Part shown: piece after piece, positions 51,563-61,024 of the stretch | How positions within the stretch are numbered: the stretch's first letter is position 1 | Layout of the letters: every line of letters starts with the position of its first letter | Source: JAPUME01 sp964605715 | GTDB lineage: Bacteria > Acidobacteriota > Terriglobia > UBA7540 > JAPUME01 | Direction: 5' to 3' | DNA length: 62,966 nt | NCBI GenBank assembly: GCA_964605715.1 | Contig: CAZSDV010000003.1 | Location: 1-62,966 of the forward strand | Program-made: the position numbers and the translations under genes | The notes under the pieces: generated by a model | Database searches by the model: none | Told to the model about the DNA's origin: nothing | Seen by the model: only the letters and a program-made list of their open reading frames with translations

Positions 51563-52555
51563 TCAGTTTTTTCCGAGCCGTTCTTGAAGATCCACTACCG
51601 TATCCCTCAGTGTTTCCATGGGGTGGCGGCTTTTAAAACCTAGTTCAGTTTGTGCCTTTTGAGAGTTGCAATACCAGAATAGCGCTGACATCCTGATGGA
51701 CTCCTCGTCCAGCTCAAAAGACTTCCCAATCAGAGGGTATAATCGTCGCAACCATCGTGCGGTTACAAGGGAGAAGCCCAATGAAGGTTGCAGTTTCGGT
51801 GCCCTGAGGCCGGAGATTTCTGAAACTGCCCTGATTAATTTTTGGAAAGTCCAGTTTGGCCCCGCAAGAATGTAGCGTTCACCACAGCTTCCAGACTGCA
51901 TGGCGGTGATCAATCCACCAGCGACATCACGGACGTCAACGAAGTTCAATCCCCCACGTGGGATGGCAAGAATTTGCCCTTTCAAGAATAGCGCTACGTC
52001 CCGGGTTGAGGAGTTTCGATCATCACCAGGTCCAAGCAAGAGGCTGGGATTCACAAGCACAACCGGTATTTGGAAGCGCTTCCAGTAGCTGAGGGTTAGT
52101 TTTTCAGCAAAGATCTTGCTCAGATAGTAAGGCCATTTTCCTACAACCTCGTGCTTGTAGCCAGAAGTCTCATTGTGGAGGACAGGGTTTGGGCTGACGG
52201 CCACCGTTCCCGATGAGGAGACGACAACCATTTTTTTAATATTGTGTTTTCGGGCTGCTTCGCACACATTCCGGGTGCCTTCGATATGGGTTTTGTAAAG
52301 GATTCCGTTGTCCTTGGGTTTACGCAAAACCATTCCGGCTAGGTGATATATTTCTTGTACGCCCTCAGCGGCCCGAAGTACATCTGGAAGCGATGTAATA
52401 TTGGCACGAACCACTTCGATTTCAGAATTATTGTTCCAGTGCGACAGTCCTCGACAGAATATCCGCAGGCGAGCAAGCTTATCTTTCTCCTTCAGTTGTT
52501 CCACCAGATGTTTTCCCAGGAAGCCTGTGGCTCCAGTTATAAGTATGGTCTTCAT
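51563..52555 (-). CDS. NAD-dependent epimerase/dehydratase (extended SDR, 3-beta-HSD-like)
   Basis: 330 residues. NAD-binding GATGFLGKHLVEQL, an SSSGTVA motif and the catalytic Y-x3-K in YLSKIFAEKL. NLVNPSLLLGPGD-like sequence and DVRDVAGGLITAM are typical of dihydroflavonol-reductase/HpnA/3-beta-HSD-type extended SDRs. In a lipid operon it may reduce or oxidise a lipid ketone or alcohol. It starts six bases after the LarA-like gene. Confidence 0.9.
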   Translation of the reverse strand: MKTILITGATGFLGKHLVEQLKEKDKLARLRIFCRGLSHWNNNSEIEVVRANITSLPDVLRAAEGVQEIYHLAGMVLRKPKDNGILYKTHIEGTRNVCEAARKHNIKKMVVVSSSGTVAVSPNPVLHNETSGYKHEVVGKWPYYLSKIFAEKLTLSYWKRFQIPVVLVNPSLLLGPGDDRNSSTRDVALFLKGQILAIPRGGLNFVDVRDVAGGLITAMQSGSCGERYILAGPNWTFQKLIRAVSEISGLRAPKLQPSLGFSLVTARWLRRLYPLIGKSFELDEESIRMSALFWYCNSQKAQTELGFKSRHPMETLRDTVVDLQERLGKN

Positions 52556-52561
52556 GAGAAC

Positions 52562-54253
52562 TCAGTTGTCCTCCGGGGAAGGAAGGACATCGGCCATGCC
52601 GATTGGTGGGATGTGCATAAGCGTGATACTCGGTTTTCTTCTTAAAAAAGATTGGGCCATCCCTAGAGCCTCTTCCATATTTCGGGCACAGTCCCATCCT
52701 AAGGTCCTTGCAACGCTAGAATCTTCTGCTCCAACGACGATAACTTTTCCTACATGTGCACGGCCATTTTCTCCCCAATACCACATGTAAAAAGGGTGCA
52801 CACCATGGTAGGCGTTGCCGGTGCGGTACATGCGGATGTAATCGGGGTTATGTGCAAATTCCTCTTCGTAGTTCCTCTGTAGTTCAAAGGAGTCACGCGT
52901 CTCAGGCAGGATACGGTGAAAAAACTCAATATAAGAGGGGTGATGCTGTGGATCGAACTCATCATACAGTGGATGGGTAAGAATCATCACGCCATTCTTT
53001 TTCACCACTGGCATATTTCTGTACATGTTGTGGAAGTACCCCAGTGCCAATACTTGCACGAGCACTGGATTCAAGATTGAGTTGACGTTGTACGGTGAAA
53101 TAAATGGGATGCCATATACGACCACATCAGATTGCCCTTCTACGGGCACGCAGTACTGCGCGTAGCAATAGGCTAGAGTTTTTTGGTGTGTCTGATTTGT
53201 TGCTCCGGCATGGATAGCGATTGGCTCATAGGCAGCAGGAAAACTAAAGAGCAGTTTTCTTTTAGCGGAGCGTGAGAGCTTTTTTAGTATCCATTGCGTT
53301 GTCTTAAAGGATGCGCGATCGAAGGCTGAATAATCGTCCTCATTTTTTGCAAAAAATGACATTTTCGGGTGGAACATTGCATTGTTGAGAGCCGTTTCGA
53401 TGTGAAATACCTTCAGGTGTTGATTGATGACTTCCTGGATACGGTCGCAGGATGCAGTAAGCGCAGATTGGGAAGGGTCAAAATAGGAATTACACTTTAG
53501 GATGGTGCCCGGGGTATGGTGCGCCTGTAGAGTGGGGTAATCGCACAGCCCTACGCTAACGGATTTACTTCCACCATCCATGGAAACTAGGTTTATGTTG
53601 ACATAAATCAATAGATCAGATTCGGCTGCACGCCGATTGATGCGTACTCGCTCGCCGTTTTCAGTAGTGCCGAGCTCAACCATGCCGTTAGGTGCCTCAC
53701 CGTCATGGTTGTAGAGACGATTCGGATAGAATTCCCGGAATATTTTTCTTCCCACCGCATGTTGGATTTCAAATGGTGCCATCTTCCGGTGAAATGAAGT
53801 GGCGATAATAATGTGAATATCTTCGATATTTTTTTCGGTCAATAACCTCAGCAGGATGTTTAGGATTGTTTCACGCACGTCAGGTTGTGGCATCTTTGGA
53901 AGAGGAAGGGAAATGTCGTCGATAGCGATTGTTACCTTCATGCCTGGTGTGAGCGAAGCTGCCAGCGGGTCCATTTCTTCCGGATGGTCAATGGCATATT
54001 CGACAGCGGAGTCACGATTTAGAAGTCCTGGAATTGTGGGCTTAGGATAGACTACGCGCGTTCCGGCAGGCATTTTCACGTCGGTAAGATCCTCGCCGTT
54101 CCACAAAAGACGCGATGAGGAATTGCGGGTTAGGTGTTCTACGCAACCACTATCTGATACTAGTGCGTTTCGCCCCACTGCGTTAGGCGTCGGATCAAGA
54201 GATTCCAATATTTCAGTTCCCGCGGGAAAAATCACATTACTGGTTGCTGGCAT
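52562..54253 (-). CDS. LarA-like (DUF2088) lactate racemase-family protein
   Basis: 563 residues. The LarA N-domain is recognisable from about residue 95: AIDDISLPLPKM (the DDxTRP-like motif), IIIATSFHRKM (AxGxHR-like), LYNHDGEAPNGMVELG and SMDGGSKSVSVGL, positions that carry the histidines and lysine used by nickel-pincer enzymes. It is longer than LarA (about 425 residues) because of an N-terminal 80-residue extension and a longer C-domain. It is not a plain lactate racemase in context: it sits inside a lipid operon, overlaps the HAD gene by 17 bases and precedes the epimerase by six. Its reaction, perhaps hydride chemistry on a lipid hydroxyl, is unknown. Confidence 0.78.
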   Translation of the reverse strand: MPATSNVIFPAGTEILESLDPTPNAVGRNALVSDSGCVEHLTRNSSSRLLWNGEDLTDVKMPAGTRVVYPKPTIPGLLNRDSAVEYAIDHPEEMDPLAASLTPGMKVTIAIDDISLPLPKMPQPDVRETILNILLRLLTEKNIEDIHIIIATSFHRKMAPFEIQHAVGRKIFREFYPNRLYNHDGEAPNGMVELGTTENGERVRINRRAAESDLLIYVNINLVSMDGGSKSVSVGLCDYPTLQAHHTPGTILKCNSYFDPSQSALTASCDRIQEVINQHLKVFHIETALNNAMFHPKMSFFAKNEDDYSAFDRASFKTTQWILKKLSRSAKRKLLFSFPAAYEPIAIHAGATNQTHQKTLAYCYAQYCVPVEGQSDVVVYGIPFISPYNVNSILNPVLVQVLALGYFHNMYRNMPVVKKNGVMILTHPLYDEFDPQHHPSYIEFFHRILPETRDSFELQRNYEEEFAHNPDYIRMYRTGNAYHGVHPFYMWYWGENGRAHVGKVIVVGAEDSSVARTLGWDCARNMEEALGMAQSFLRRKPSITLMHIPPIGMADVLPSPEDN

Positions 54254-54944
54254 AGCTCCCCTTCCTTAGATCCAGGATTGCCCAGCCACGCTTGATGGCG
54301 ACCTTTTTTAATCGGCAATCAGGATTAACAGCTATAGGTTCGCCTACGGCTTCAAGCATTGGTAAATCGGAAGAACTGTCAGAGTATGCTTTTGATTTTC
54401 TCATCTCGGCAGATGAAGCTTGGCAGGACTTTTGCATTGCCGTCACTTTTTCATTTTCCGCAATGAGTGGAGGTGCGATCTCACCTGTTGCAATACCGTC
54501 TTGATAAATCAGCTGGTTGCATATTACCTCATCAAAACCGAAGTATCGCACCACGGGTTCTAATGCGAAGTCGAGGGCTCCGCTGATGAGGACCGGGCGA
54601 AATCCATTTTTTCGGTCTGCATCAATTAAAGGTTTTGCTCCCAAATAAATTGTCGGGAGGATAACGTTTTCAAAAAGTGGCTCAGCTAGCTGTTGAAGGC
54701 AATCTTTTTCCATTCCTTGGTATTCACGGTAAAAAACCTTATTGAATAAACGTCGCGAATAAAGGTTCAGGCCTATCCACAAGGGGATTTCCAAGACAAG
54801 CTTCGTGTACTTTAGGATTGCTCGGATCTTTGCAGGTTGATTTCTTACGAGATAGGCGCATCTTGTTACTACATTTGAGGAGGCTAAAGTTCCATCAAAG
54901 TCGTAAAATGCTACCCGGTTGCGTTCGCTCATAATATGTTTCAT
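54237..54944 (-). CDS. HAD-IB family phosphatase
   Basis: About 235 residues. HAD motif I YDFDGTLASSN, motif II LISGALDFALEP, motif IV YSDSSSDLPML. This is the phosphoserine-phosphatase/SerB-like HAD-IB group, often fused to PlsC acyltransferases in lipid synthesis. Several hydrophobic residues follow motif I (LVLEIPLWIGLNLY), suggesting membrane association. The chosen ATG follows the PlsY-like stop by 16 bases; the open frame reaches back into plsY. The gene end overlaps the LarA-like start. Confidence 0.9.
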   Translation of the reverse strand: MKHIMSERNRVAFYDFDGTLASSNVVTRCAYLVRNQPAKIRAILKYTKLVLEIPLWIGLNLYSRRLFNKVFYREYQGMEKDCLQQLAEPLFENVILPTIYLGAKPLIDADRKNGFRPVLISGALDFALEPVVRYFGFDEVICNQLIYQDGIATGEIAPPLIAENEKVTAMQKSCQASSAEMRKSKAYSDSSSDLPMLEAVGEPIAVNPDCRLKKVAIKRGWAILDLRKGSYASNQ

Positions 54945-54960
54945 CTCGGTAAGATCGTTG

Positions 54961-55563
54961 CTAAGTTGGTTTAAGTAAATTGCGAAAGTTCTGCCGGTGC
55001 TGCCACGCAAGCAGCAAGATCATCAGGACAGCATTGGCGGCATGCTGTAAACCTGAAAGCCATAGTAGCAGCACAGCGAAAGTAATCCAGGCGAAAAGTG
55101 AGCTAATCGCCCCGGCCTCTTTCCACCTCAGTTTGCTTCCTGCGATGCGTATTATGGCGAAAGCAGTCAAGGCAATTCCAGCCAAACCTGGATAGAGAAC
55201 CAGCATCACTCCACCCGAAGTTGCTACGCCCTTTCCTCCGTTAAATTTTAAGAAAGGGGAATAGCAATGCCCGATTACTGCTGCAAACCCGTATAGCCAT
55301 CCATAGTGAATGCTGTCACCAGGTTGGAGAAAACGCCAGAAGAACCATGAAGCCAAGAAGCCTTTTCCCATGTCTCCAATAAGCACGATGATTGCACGAG
55401 GCTTATTGACTCGCAGTACGTTATTAAATCCAGGATTTCCAGAGCCAACCTTACGAATGTCAATCCCTGAGGATGCCATGGCGATTACTGCGAAAGGAAT
55501 TGACCCGACAAAGAAACAGATTAGCAATTTAGGAACAATAGGTATTAAGGTTTCAAGCATCAT
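54961..55563 (-). CDS. PlsY-like glycerol-3-phosphate acyltransferase
   Basis: 200 residues with five or so membrane segments. All three PlsY motifs are present in slightly divergent form: GSGNPGFNNVLR, GHCYSPFLKFNGGKGVATSGG (motif 2) and HRQNFRNLL (motif 3). PlsY transfers acyl groups from acyl phosphate to glycerol-3-phosphate. It may be a second, pathway-specific PlsY because it lies in a lipid operon after an acyl-AMP ligase. No plsX is in view. Confidence 0.9.
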   Translation of the reverse strand: MMLETLIPIVPKLLICFFVGSIPFAVIAMASSGIDIRKVGSGNPGFNNVLRVNKPRAIIVLIGDMGKGFLASWFFWRFLQPGDSIHYGWLYGFAAVIGHCYSPFLKFNGGKGVATSGGVMLVLYPGLAGIALTAFAIIRIAGSKLRWKEAGAISSLFAWITFAVLLLWLSGLQHAANAVLMILLLAWQHRQNFRNLLKPT

Positions 55564-55609
55564 TAATCTCCAGCAGGTTTGGCCTCAAATTTTAGAAATT
55601 TAAATTTTC

Positions 55610-58369
55610 TTAGTCATAAAGCTTGTAGATGGCTAATCGAATACGGTCCCGCAGAGGTGCTATTTCATTCGCTCTTCCATGGATCCTGGTTCCAAGGGTA
55701 ATTCTGGTTTGCTGCTGGTTTGAGTGGCCAGATATGCATTTGATTGCGGCAGGTATCAAAGCATTTCCTGTCCCTACGGCAGCCTGGACGCTTTCCAGAC
55801 GGAAGCGGCTTGCGAGTGGTGGAGTTCCTGTACGTCCATCAGCAAGAGCTAAAACAGAAATTTTCTCATAAAGAGCTCCTTGAATTCGCTGCCTAAGCAT
55901 TCCACCCGGAGGTGTGTACACGTCTTTCAATGGTGCAATAATGAGTGGTTTCAGCAAAAAGGTGGCTGGCCACCGCAAGGACGTGAGCGCCGTTGCGTCC
56001 ACAAGTTGAACGGGGGCTGGCAAGGAGGCAACCAAGGCGAGCGGGTCTAATTTGTCATCCCGGTTTACCATGATGACAGCGGTTTTATGTGGAGCCATCG
56101 CACTTTTACATTCGAATTCGATTTTCCTTCCTAATACGCGTAAAAATACTTGTGCTGACCAACGGCCCATATAGGCTGCCTGACGACAAGGCAGCAAACG
56201 GATCAATATCCCACATAGCAGCGAAACCGTAAGAATTGTTACAGATCTGAAACCTGCAGCTATATTTTGGGTAGCTTTTTTTAGAAAACGACCAATCATG
56301 ACATCAAAATTTTTTAGCCAGAGACGGATGATCTGCACCCAAGGAGCCCGCTTATTAATTTTGAGTTTTCCAGATTCGTAGAGTGAACAGGTTTCGTTGC
56401 GGCGAATTTTTCCGCTTGAAGTCTTGGGGATACTCTGAGGTGCCACCAGAACCACTTTATCGGGAGGGATGCCTAGAATGCCATCAACCTGTTTTATGAT
56501 TTCGCTCTCGATTCGTCGCAGCTCATCGGGAATATTGGAGCGGGTTTCTGCTGCGATGACCAGCTGCTCTGTTCCTGTGAAGGTGTCCATGGTGCCAAAG
56601 GCTGCTGTGCACCCCCGACGTACACCTGTAACTTCAGCTGCAGCCTCTTCCACATCCTGCGGGTTAATATTTCGACCGGACTTGATGATGCAATCTTTGA
56701 GGCGCCCCGTGATATAAAGTTCCCCATCTGCTTGGTAAGCCAAATCGCCTGAATCCATCCATCCATCTTCAGTGAGGACACGTGCAGTTGCTTCCGGATT
56801 CCGGTAGTATCCTGAGGTTTTTGATGGACCACGGAATAGAAGTCGTCCCTGGATTCGTTCTGCCAACTCCTGCCCTTTCTCGTCCACGATTTTAACCTCA
56901 TGATTGGGCATTGGTTTACCATTTGCAACGAAATGCATTCGGTTTGTATCTGCAGCTTTTACTTTTTCAGCACGACCGTTTTTCTCAAAAATATCCCGGC
57001 GAATAGTGTCGATGACAGGGCGACGGTTAATAGGTGGAAAAGCTAGGGCAACGCTTGATTCTGCTAAACCGTAACAAGGTACATAGCTCTCTGCGCGGAA
57101 ACCAAATGCTTTGAAGCGCCTTTCAAATCTTGCAAGAGTACTTGGAAGTACGGTTTCTCCTGCATTGATCGCAATGCGCCAAGAACTCAAGTCGAGTCCC
57201 TCAAGGGCAGAGTCAGGAATTTTCCGTGCACAAAGTTCGAACGAAAAATTGGGAGCTGGGCAGAGAGTTCCTTTTGAATCACTGAGAGCGTGAAGCCAGC
57301 GCTCGGGTCGACTAAGGAAAGCCAAAGGTGAAAGAACTGTAATTGGAAGGCCATAGTAAAGGCTAAAGAGCCATGAGCCGATCAATCCCATGTCGTGGTA
57401 GAGAGGGAGCCATGTGACGACAATATCAGTTGGCCGAACCTGCACTGACCAGCCAATTCCACGCACGTTGGCGAGAATGTTTGAGTGAGTTAAAATAACC
57501 CCCTTTGGATCACCCGTGCTTCCAGAGGTGTATTGGATGAAGGCGGTTTCGGACGGATTAACCACGGGCGTCGGCAGTCCGGCGCCAGATTTAATCATGG
57601 CACTGACCGTAGTCACGTTAGCAAGACTTGGAATGCCAAGATTCATGATCTTTGAGACGGCCCGGGCCTGCTCAAAGCTAATGAGGAATCGTACCCTTGC
57701 ATTGCGCAGTATAGCGACCTGCCGAGTGACATACTCTTCGATTTTGTCCGGACGAGCAGGGGGATAAATGGGTACCGCGATACCACCAGCAAGCATTACA
57801 CCGAAGAAAGCGTAGAAGAAATCAGAACAAGTGGGCAGCATGATTGCCACTGTTTCGTCTCTCTTGAGCCCTGCATTGGTTAATCCTGCTGCGACCTGTG
57901 AAGCTGTGCTGAGTAGTTGGCCGTAAGAAATATCCTGACCGCCATGATCTTCAAGTAGATGAACATGTACCCGCTCTGGTTCGAGTTCAGCATATCGGTG
58001 GAGCACATCAATCATTGAGCAGGCGGAAGTAGGCTCCGGAGGAGCTGGGCGTAAGGGCTGGACGATGTGGTAGCAGGATTCGACGGGAGACTTTTTTTTA
58101 GGTTTGAGTAGTGCCTGTACCCATTCAGAAGGAGTCTCCGATTCCTGAGCAATGTGGTCTGGTAGGCGGATCTGGAAATGCGCTTCTATACGAACTAGCA
58201 GTTCCACGCGTTCAAGGCTCCCAAGGCTCAATTCTCGCTCAAGTGATGAATTGAGAGATAGTGATTCTACTGCCTGATGAGAACCTAATTCTTGCAGGAG
58301 CTCGCGGATGATTTCAAGTACTTGCTTTTCGACCGATACTATTTGAGATGGTGTTTTGAGTGTTAACAT
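55610..58369 (-). CDS. ACP / fatty acyl-AMP ligase / degenerate acyltransferase fusion
   Basis: 919 residues. Residues about 10-90 are an acyl-carrier-protein domain (ELSLGSLERVELLVRIEAHF; the serine in LGS is the likely phosphopantetheine site). Residues about 120-690 are a fatty acyl-AMP ligase: YTSGSTGDPKGVILTHSN, MGLIGSW, YGLAESS, DSGDLAYQADGELYITGR, IPKTSSGKIRR. Residues about 715-919 are a PlsC-like acyltransferase domain following a membrane segment, but the HX4D motif reads NRDDKLD, with Arg for His, so it is probably inactive. The FAAL part should load a fatty acid on its own carrier domain for the acyl reductase encoded just upstream. Confidence 0.88.
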   Translation of the reverse strand: MLTLKTPSQIVSVEKQVLEIIRELLQELGSHQAVESLSLNSSLERELSLGSLERVELLVRIEAHFQIRLPDHIAQESETPSEWVQALLKPKKKSPVESCYHIVQPLRPAPPEPTSACSMIDVLHRYAELEPERVHVHLLEDHGGQDISYGQLLSTASQVAAGLTNAGLKRDETVAIMLPTCSDFFYAFFGVMLAGGIAVPIYPPARPDKIEEYVTRQVAILRNARVRFLISFEQARAVSKIMNLGIPSLANVTTVSAMIKSGAGLPTPVVNPSETAFIQYTSGSTGDPKGVILTHSNILANVRGIGWSVQVRPTDIVVTWLPLYHDMGLIGSWLFSLYYGLPITVLSPLAFLSRPERWLHALSDSKGTLCPAPNFSFELCARKIPDSALEGLDLSSWRIAINAGETVLPSTLARFERRFKAFGFRAESYVPCYGLAESSVALAFPPINRRPVIDTIRRDIFEKNGRAEKVKAADTNRMHFVANGKPMPNHEVKIVDEKGQELAERIQGRLLFRGPSKTSGYYRNPEATARVLTEDGWMDSGDLAYQADGELYITGRLKDCIIKSGRNINPQDVEEAAAEVTGVRRGCTAAFGTMDTFTGTEQLVIAAETRSNIPDELRRIESEIIKQVDGILGIPPDKVVLVAPQSIPKTSSGKIRRNETCSLYESGKLKINKRAPWVQIIRLWLKNFDVMIGRFLKKATQNIAAGFRSVTILTVSLLCGILIRLLPCRQAAYMGRWSAQVFLRVLGRKIEFECKSAMAPHKTAVIMVNRDDKLDPLALVASLPAPVQLVDATALTSLRWPATFLLKPLIIAPLKDVYTPPGGMLRQRIQGALYEKISVLALADGRTGTPPLASRFRLESVQAAVGTGNALIPAAIKCISGHSNQQQTRITLGTRIHGRANEIAPLRDRIRLAIYKLYD

Positions 58370-58435
58370 GGAAATGTTTCGTCGGCCTCGTTTTATATTG
58401 AGTCACTCGCCAGCGGCCATTTCTACGAAACTAGT

Positions 58436-59995
58436 TTATATCTTAAATGACCAACCTTTAACTACTTCCGGTTGAACCCATTTTTCGATGCCTTGGATTT
58501 GATTATGAGTCCAATATTCAGCCCAATCGATTTGTTCCGGTTCCCAGGGAATCAGAACCTTGTCTTCGACGGAGATCATTGAGTAGGCTGCCCGAATGTT
58601 TTCCGATTCGAAAACGTAGCGATTATGCAGGATAAAAGGAAGATATTGATCTAGAGTTTGCTCCCGAAACGCCGCCTGCAGTTCTTGGATTCTCAAGCTC
58701 GCTGACCAGCGAGAAAATATCTTTTCCCGGTCTACTCCGAAAGATTTGAGAGCTTCCTTTAGCCGGGCAATTAGTGTGCGGGTACACCGGATCCTGTTCT
58801 GAAGGCGCACGCGTGTGGAACGAGCTTGATCAGGGGTGATGAAACGAATCCTGCCTCTCGATTTAGCCGTAGCCGGTCCTAATTTTCTCTCCCAGTGATT
58901 TAATTTTTTATTTTGTGCTTCTCTATCCAATAGCTTTATTAATGGTTTGATCCAGAGAGGATTGACGTCAGCCGTACCGAGCTGGTAAACCGACTGGTGT
59001 TTTCCCTCCAGGAGCAAGGCTCCAGCTGCGAGAATTGCTGAAGCCACTAGGTCTACCGGTACAACCTCAAGTGGTGCATCTTCATTTACCGGCCAGTTTT
59101 TGAGTCCCCCTAAGGCCATTAGAACCAGAGGAGCTGAGGTACGCCCTCCTTCGATCCATCCAGGGAAGGGAAATTGCAGGGCGCTCTCGATGATAGCAGG
59201 GCGGACGATAGCCCAATCTAGATTCTCTTGGGCCGCGAGTACCTGCTCTCCAAGACTTTTCGTATAGGTGTAGGTGTTTACCCATCCCCAGCGCTCTGCC
59301 CGTTTTCGGCCCAAATCGGAAAGCCTTTGGGTAATTTTTCTGGGACGGGCCTCGCCACTAGTAGTGCTGCTCAATCCAGCGGACTCGTAAATTTGCTGAA
59401 CTAAATTGCGACAAACTTCAATTTCTGAGGTATGCGAGAAGGTTTTTTCTTTTGGATCTATGCGACGAGGATAGAAGCCTAAAATTGGGTCGGTTTCTTC
59501 AATTAAACCGTCACTTTCTCCGCAGACATAACAGGTTGACACATGGAGGAGCTTAGCGCCAATTTGCTTTGCAATTTCTGCCACATGATCGATCCCGTAC
59601 ACGTTTGAGTTAAGGGATTCGTCAATTGGAGGGAAAAAGTCCACTTTTCCGGCGCAGTTCACAATGAGACCTACGCGACCGACTAGCTGTTCCAGAGATT
59701 TTGGCCCTAAATTGCACTGTGGTTTGCTGATATCGCCAGGCCAGACTGTGATTTTCTTTTGAATGCAATCCTTGCCATGTTTTTCAATGACGGGAGCCAG
59801 GGCAGGGGAGTTAAGAATTTCTCTCGTGAACCGTCCCTGAGGTGAAAGGCTGTGTTGCGGACGAAGTAGGATATGAAGATGCTTTATTTCAGGGAAGCGG
59901 TCCAGCAAAAGTCCCAGTACTACCTTGCCGAGGAACCCATTTCCACCAGTCAGAAGAATTTCATGTTCCTTGAAAATCTTACAAATCTTTATCAC
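58436..59995 (-). CDS. Fatty acyl-CoA/ACP reductase (FAR-type, NAD-binding)
   Basis: 519 residues. N-terminal extended-SDR domain of the male-sterility/FAR_N type: TGGNGFLGKVVLGLLL, VNCAGKVDFF, the catalytic Y-x3-K in YTYTKSLGE, and VVPVDLVASAIL. The C-terminal part (about 340-519) has a helical region of the kind found after FAR domains. It would reduce an acyl thioester to an aldehyde or alcohol. It is the first gene of the lipid operon and is followed by the ACP-AMP ligase gene, which can supply the thioester. The start at 59995 is GTG with AGAGG seven bases upstream; the open frame begins at an earlier GTG at 60034. Confidence 0.85.
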   Translation of the reverse strand: MIKICKIFKEHEILLTGGNGFLGKVVLGLLLDRFPEIKHLHILLRPQHSLSPQGRFTREILNSPALAPVIEKHGKDCIQKKITVWPGDISKPQCNLGPKSLEQLVGRVGLIVNCAGKVDFFPPIDESLNSNVYGIDHVAEIAKQIGAKLLHVSTCYVCGESDGLIEETDPILGFYPRRIDPKEKTFSHTSEIEVCRNLVQQIYESAGLSSTTSGEARPRKITQRLSDLGRKRAERWGWVNTYTYTKSLGEQVLAAQENLDWAIVRPAIIESALQFPFPGWIEGGRTSAPLVLMALGGLKNWPVNEDAPLEVVPVDLVASAILAAGALLLEGKHQSVYQLGTADVNPLWIKPLIKLLDREAQNKKLNHWERKLGPATAKSRGRIRFITPDQARSTRVRLQNRIRCTRTLIARLKEALKSFGVDREKIFSRWSASLRIQELQAAFREQTLDQYLPFILHNRYVFESENIRAAYSMISVEDKVLIPWEPEQIDWAEYWTHNQIQGIEKWVQPEVVKGWSFKI

Positions 59996-60241
59996 GAATA
60001 AACCTCTTGGCCGTTCTGGAGAGTTTGGTTGCACAAGGCACTACTTACAGATTTTAAGTACCAAACTAGATAAGTGCCGTGCTGATTCTCCTGATACTAC
60101 AATCGTATTTAGGACACGTTAGCGGGCGAAGGAACCCAATGTCAAGGTTGGGGCTTCTAAGCCTTTTACCTGGTGGGGTTGGACGTACAGAGTCACCAGT
60201 GGTAAAAATAAGGGGGAAAAATTTCAACAAGGAATTTAGCA

Positions 60242-61024
60242 TTGAAACCCATTGCACTTACTGTTGCCGGTTCGGATCCGTCGGGCGGGGCTGGCATTCA
60301 GGCGGATCTTAAAACTTTCCACCAGGTTAGCGTTTACGGGATGAGCGTCATAACCCTGGTTACTGTCCAGAATACTCAGTGTGTAAGTGTAGTAGAGCCC
60401 CTTCCCGCTGAATTGGTAGGCAAGCAACTTGATGCTCTAATTGAGGATATTCCACCCCATGCAGCTAAGACGGGTGCCCTGGGAACAGCAGAAATCATTG
60501 AAGAGATCGCGGAACATGCGCAGAAATTTTCCTTCCCTTTAGTCGTGGATCCGGTGATGCTTAGCAAGGATGAGACTGAATTAATGGTTCCTTCAGCCAG
60601 GAAGATTTTCATCAAACGGCTTTTGCCGCAGGCATTTCTCATAACACCGAACTTGGACGAAGCAGCAATCTTAGCTGGAATAGCGGTTAACGATGAACTG
60701 TCAATGCAGGAATCAGCTCGAAGGATTGCGGATTTGGGTCCCAGAGCTGTGCTGGTTAAGGGAGGGCATTTGGAGGGAAAAGCCCTAGATCTACTTTTCC
60801 ATCAGGGCAAGTTTCAGAGATTTATAGCACATCGAGAAACTACGGCCCATATGCACGGAACTGGATGTACCCATTCAGCTGCCATTACAGCGGGATTAGC
60901 TCATGGCAAGAACCTAGAAGCCGCTGTGCGCTCGGCAAAACAGTTTATCTCTCGGGCAATTATTGAAAACCCAGGTCTCGGTCACGGAATAGGGCCGGTA
61001 AATCACCACGCAAAAATCAAATGA
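60242..61024 (+). CDS. thiD: Hydroxymethylpyrimidine/phosphomethylpyrimidine kinase
   Basis: 260 residues, the normal ThiD length. Opening ALTVAGSDPSGGAGIQADLK, KTGALGTAEII, DPVMLSKDETEL, ITPNLDEAAIL and the anion-hole motif GTGCTHSAA are all present. It phosphorylates HMP and HMP-phosphate for thiamin synthesis. The start is TTG with AAGGAA eight bases upstream. It stands alone, without other thi genes or a visible thiamin riboswitch. Confidence 0.94.
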   Translation: MKPIALTVAGSDPSGGAGIQADLKTFHQVSVYGMSVITLVTVQNTQCVSVVEPLPAELVGKQLDALIEDIPPHAAKTGALGTAEIIEEIAEHAQKFSFPLVVDPVMLSKDETELMVPSARKIFIKRLLPQAFLITPNLDEAAILAGIAVNDELSMQESARRIADLGPRAVLVKGGHLEGKALDLLFHQGKFQRFIAHRETTAHMHGTGCTHSAAITAGLAHGKNLEAAVRSAKQFISRAIIENPGLGHGIGPVNHHAKIK

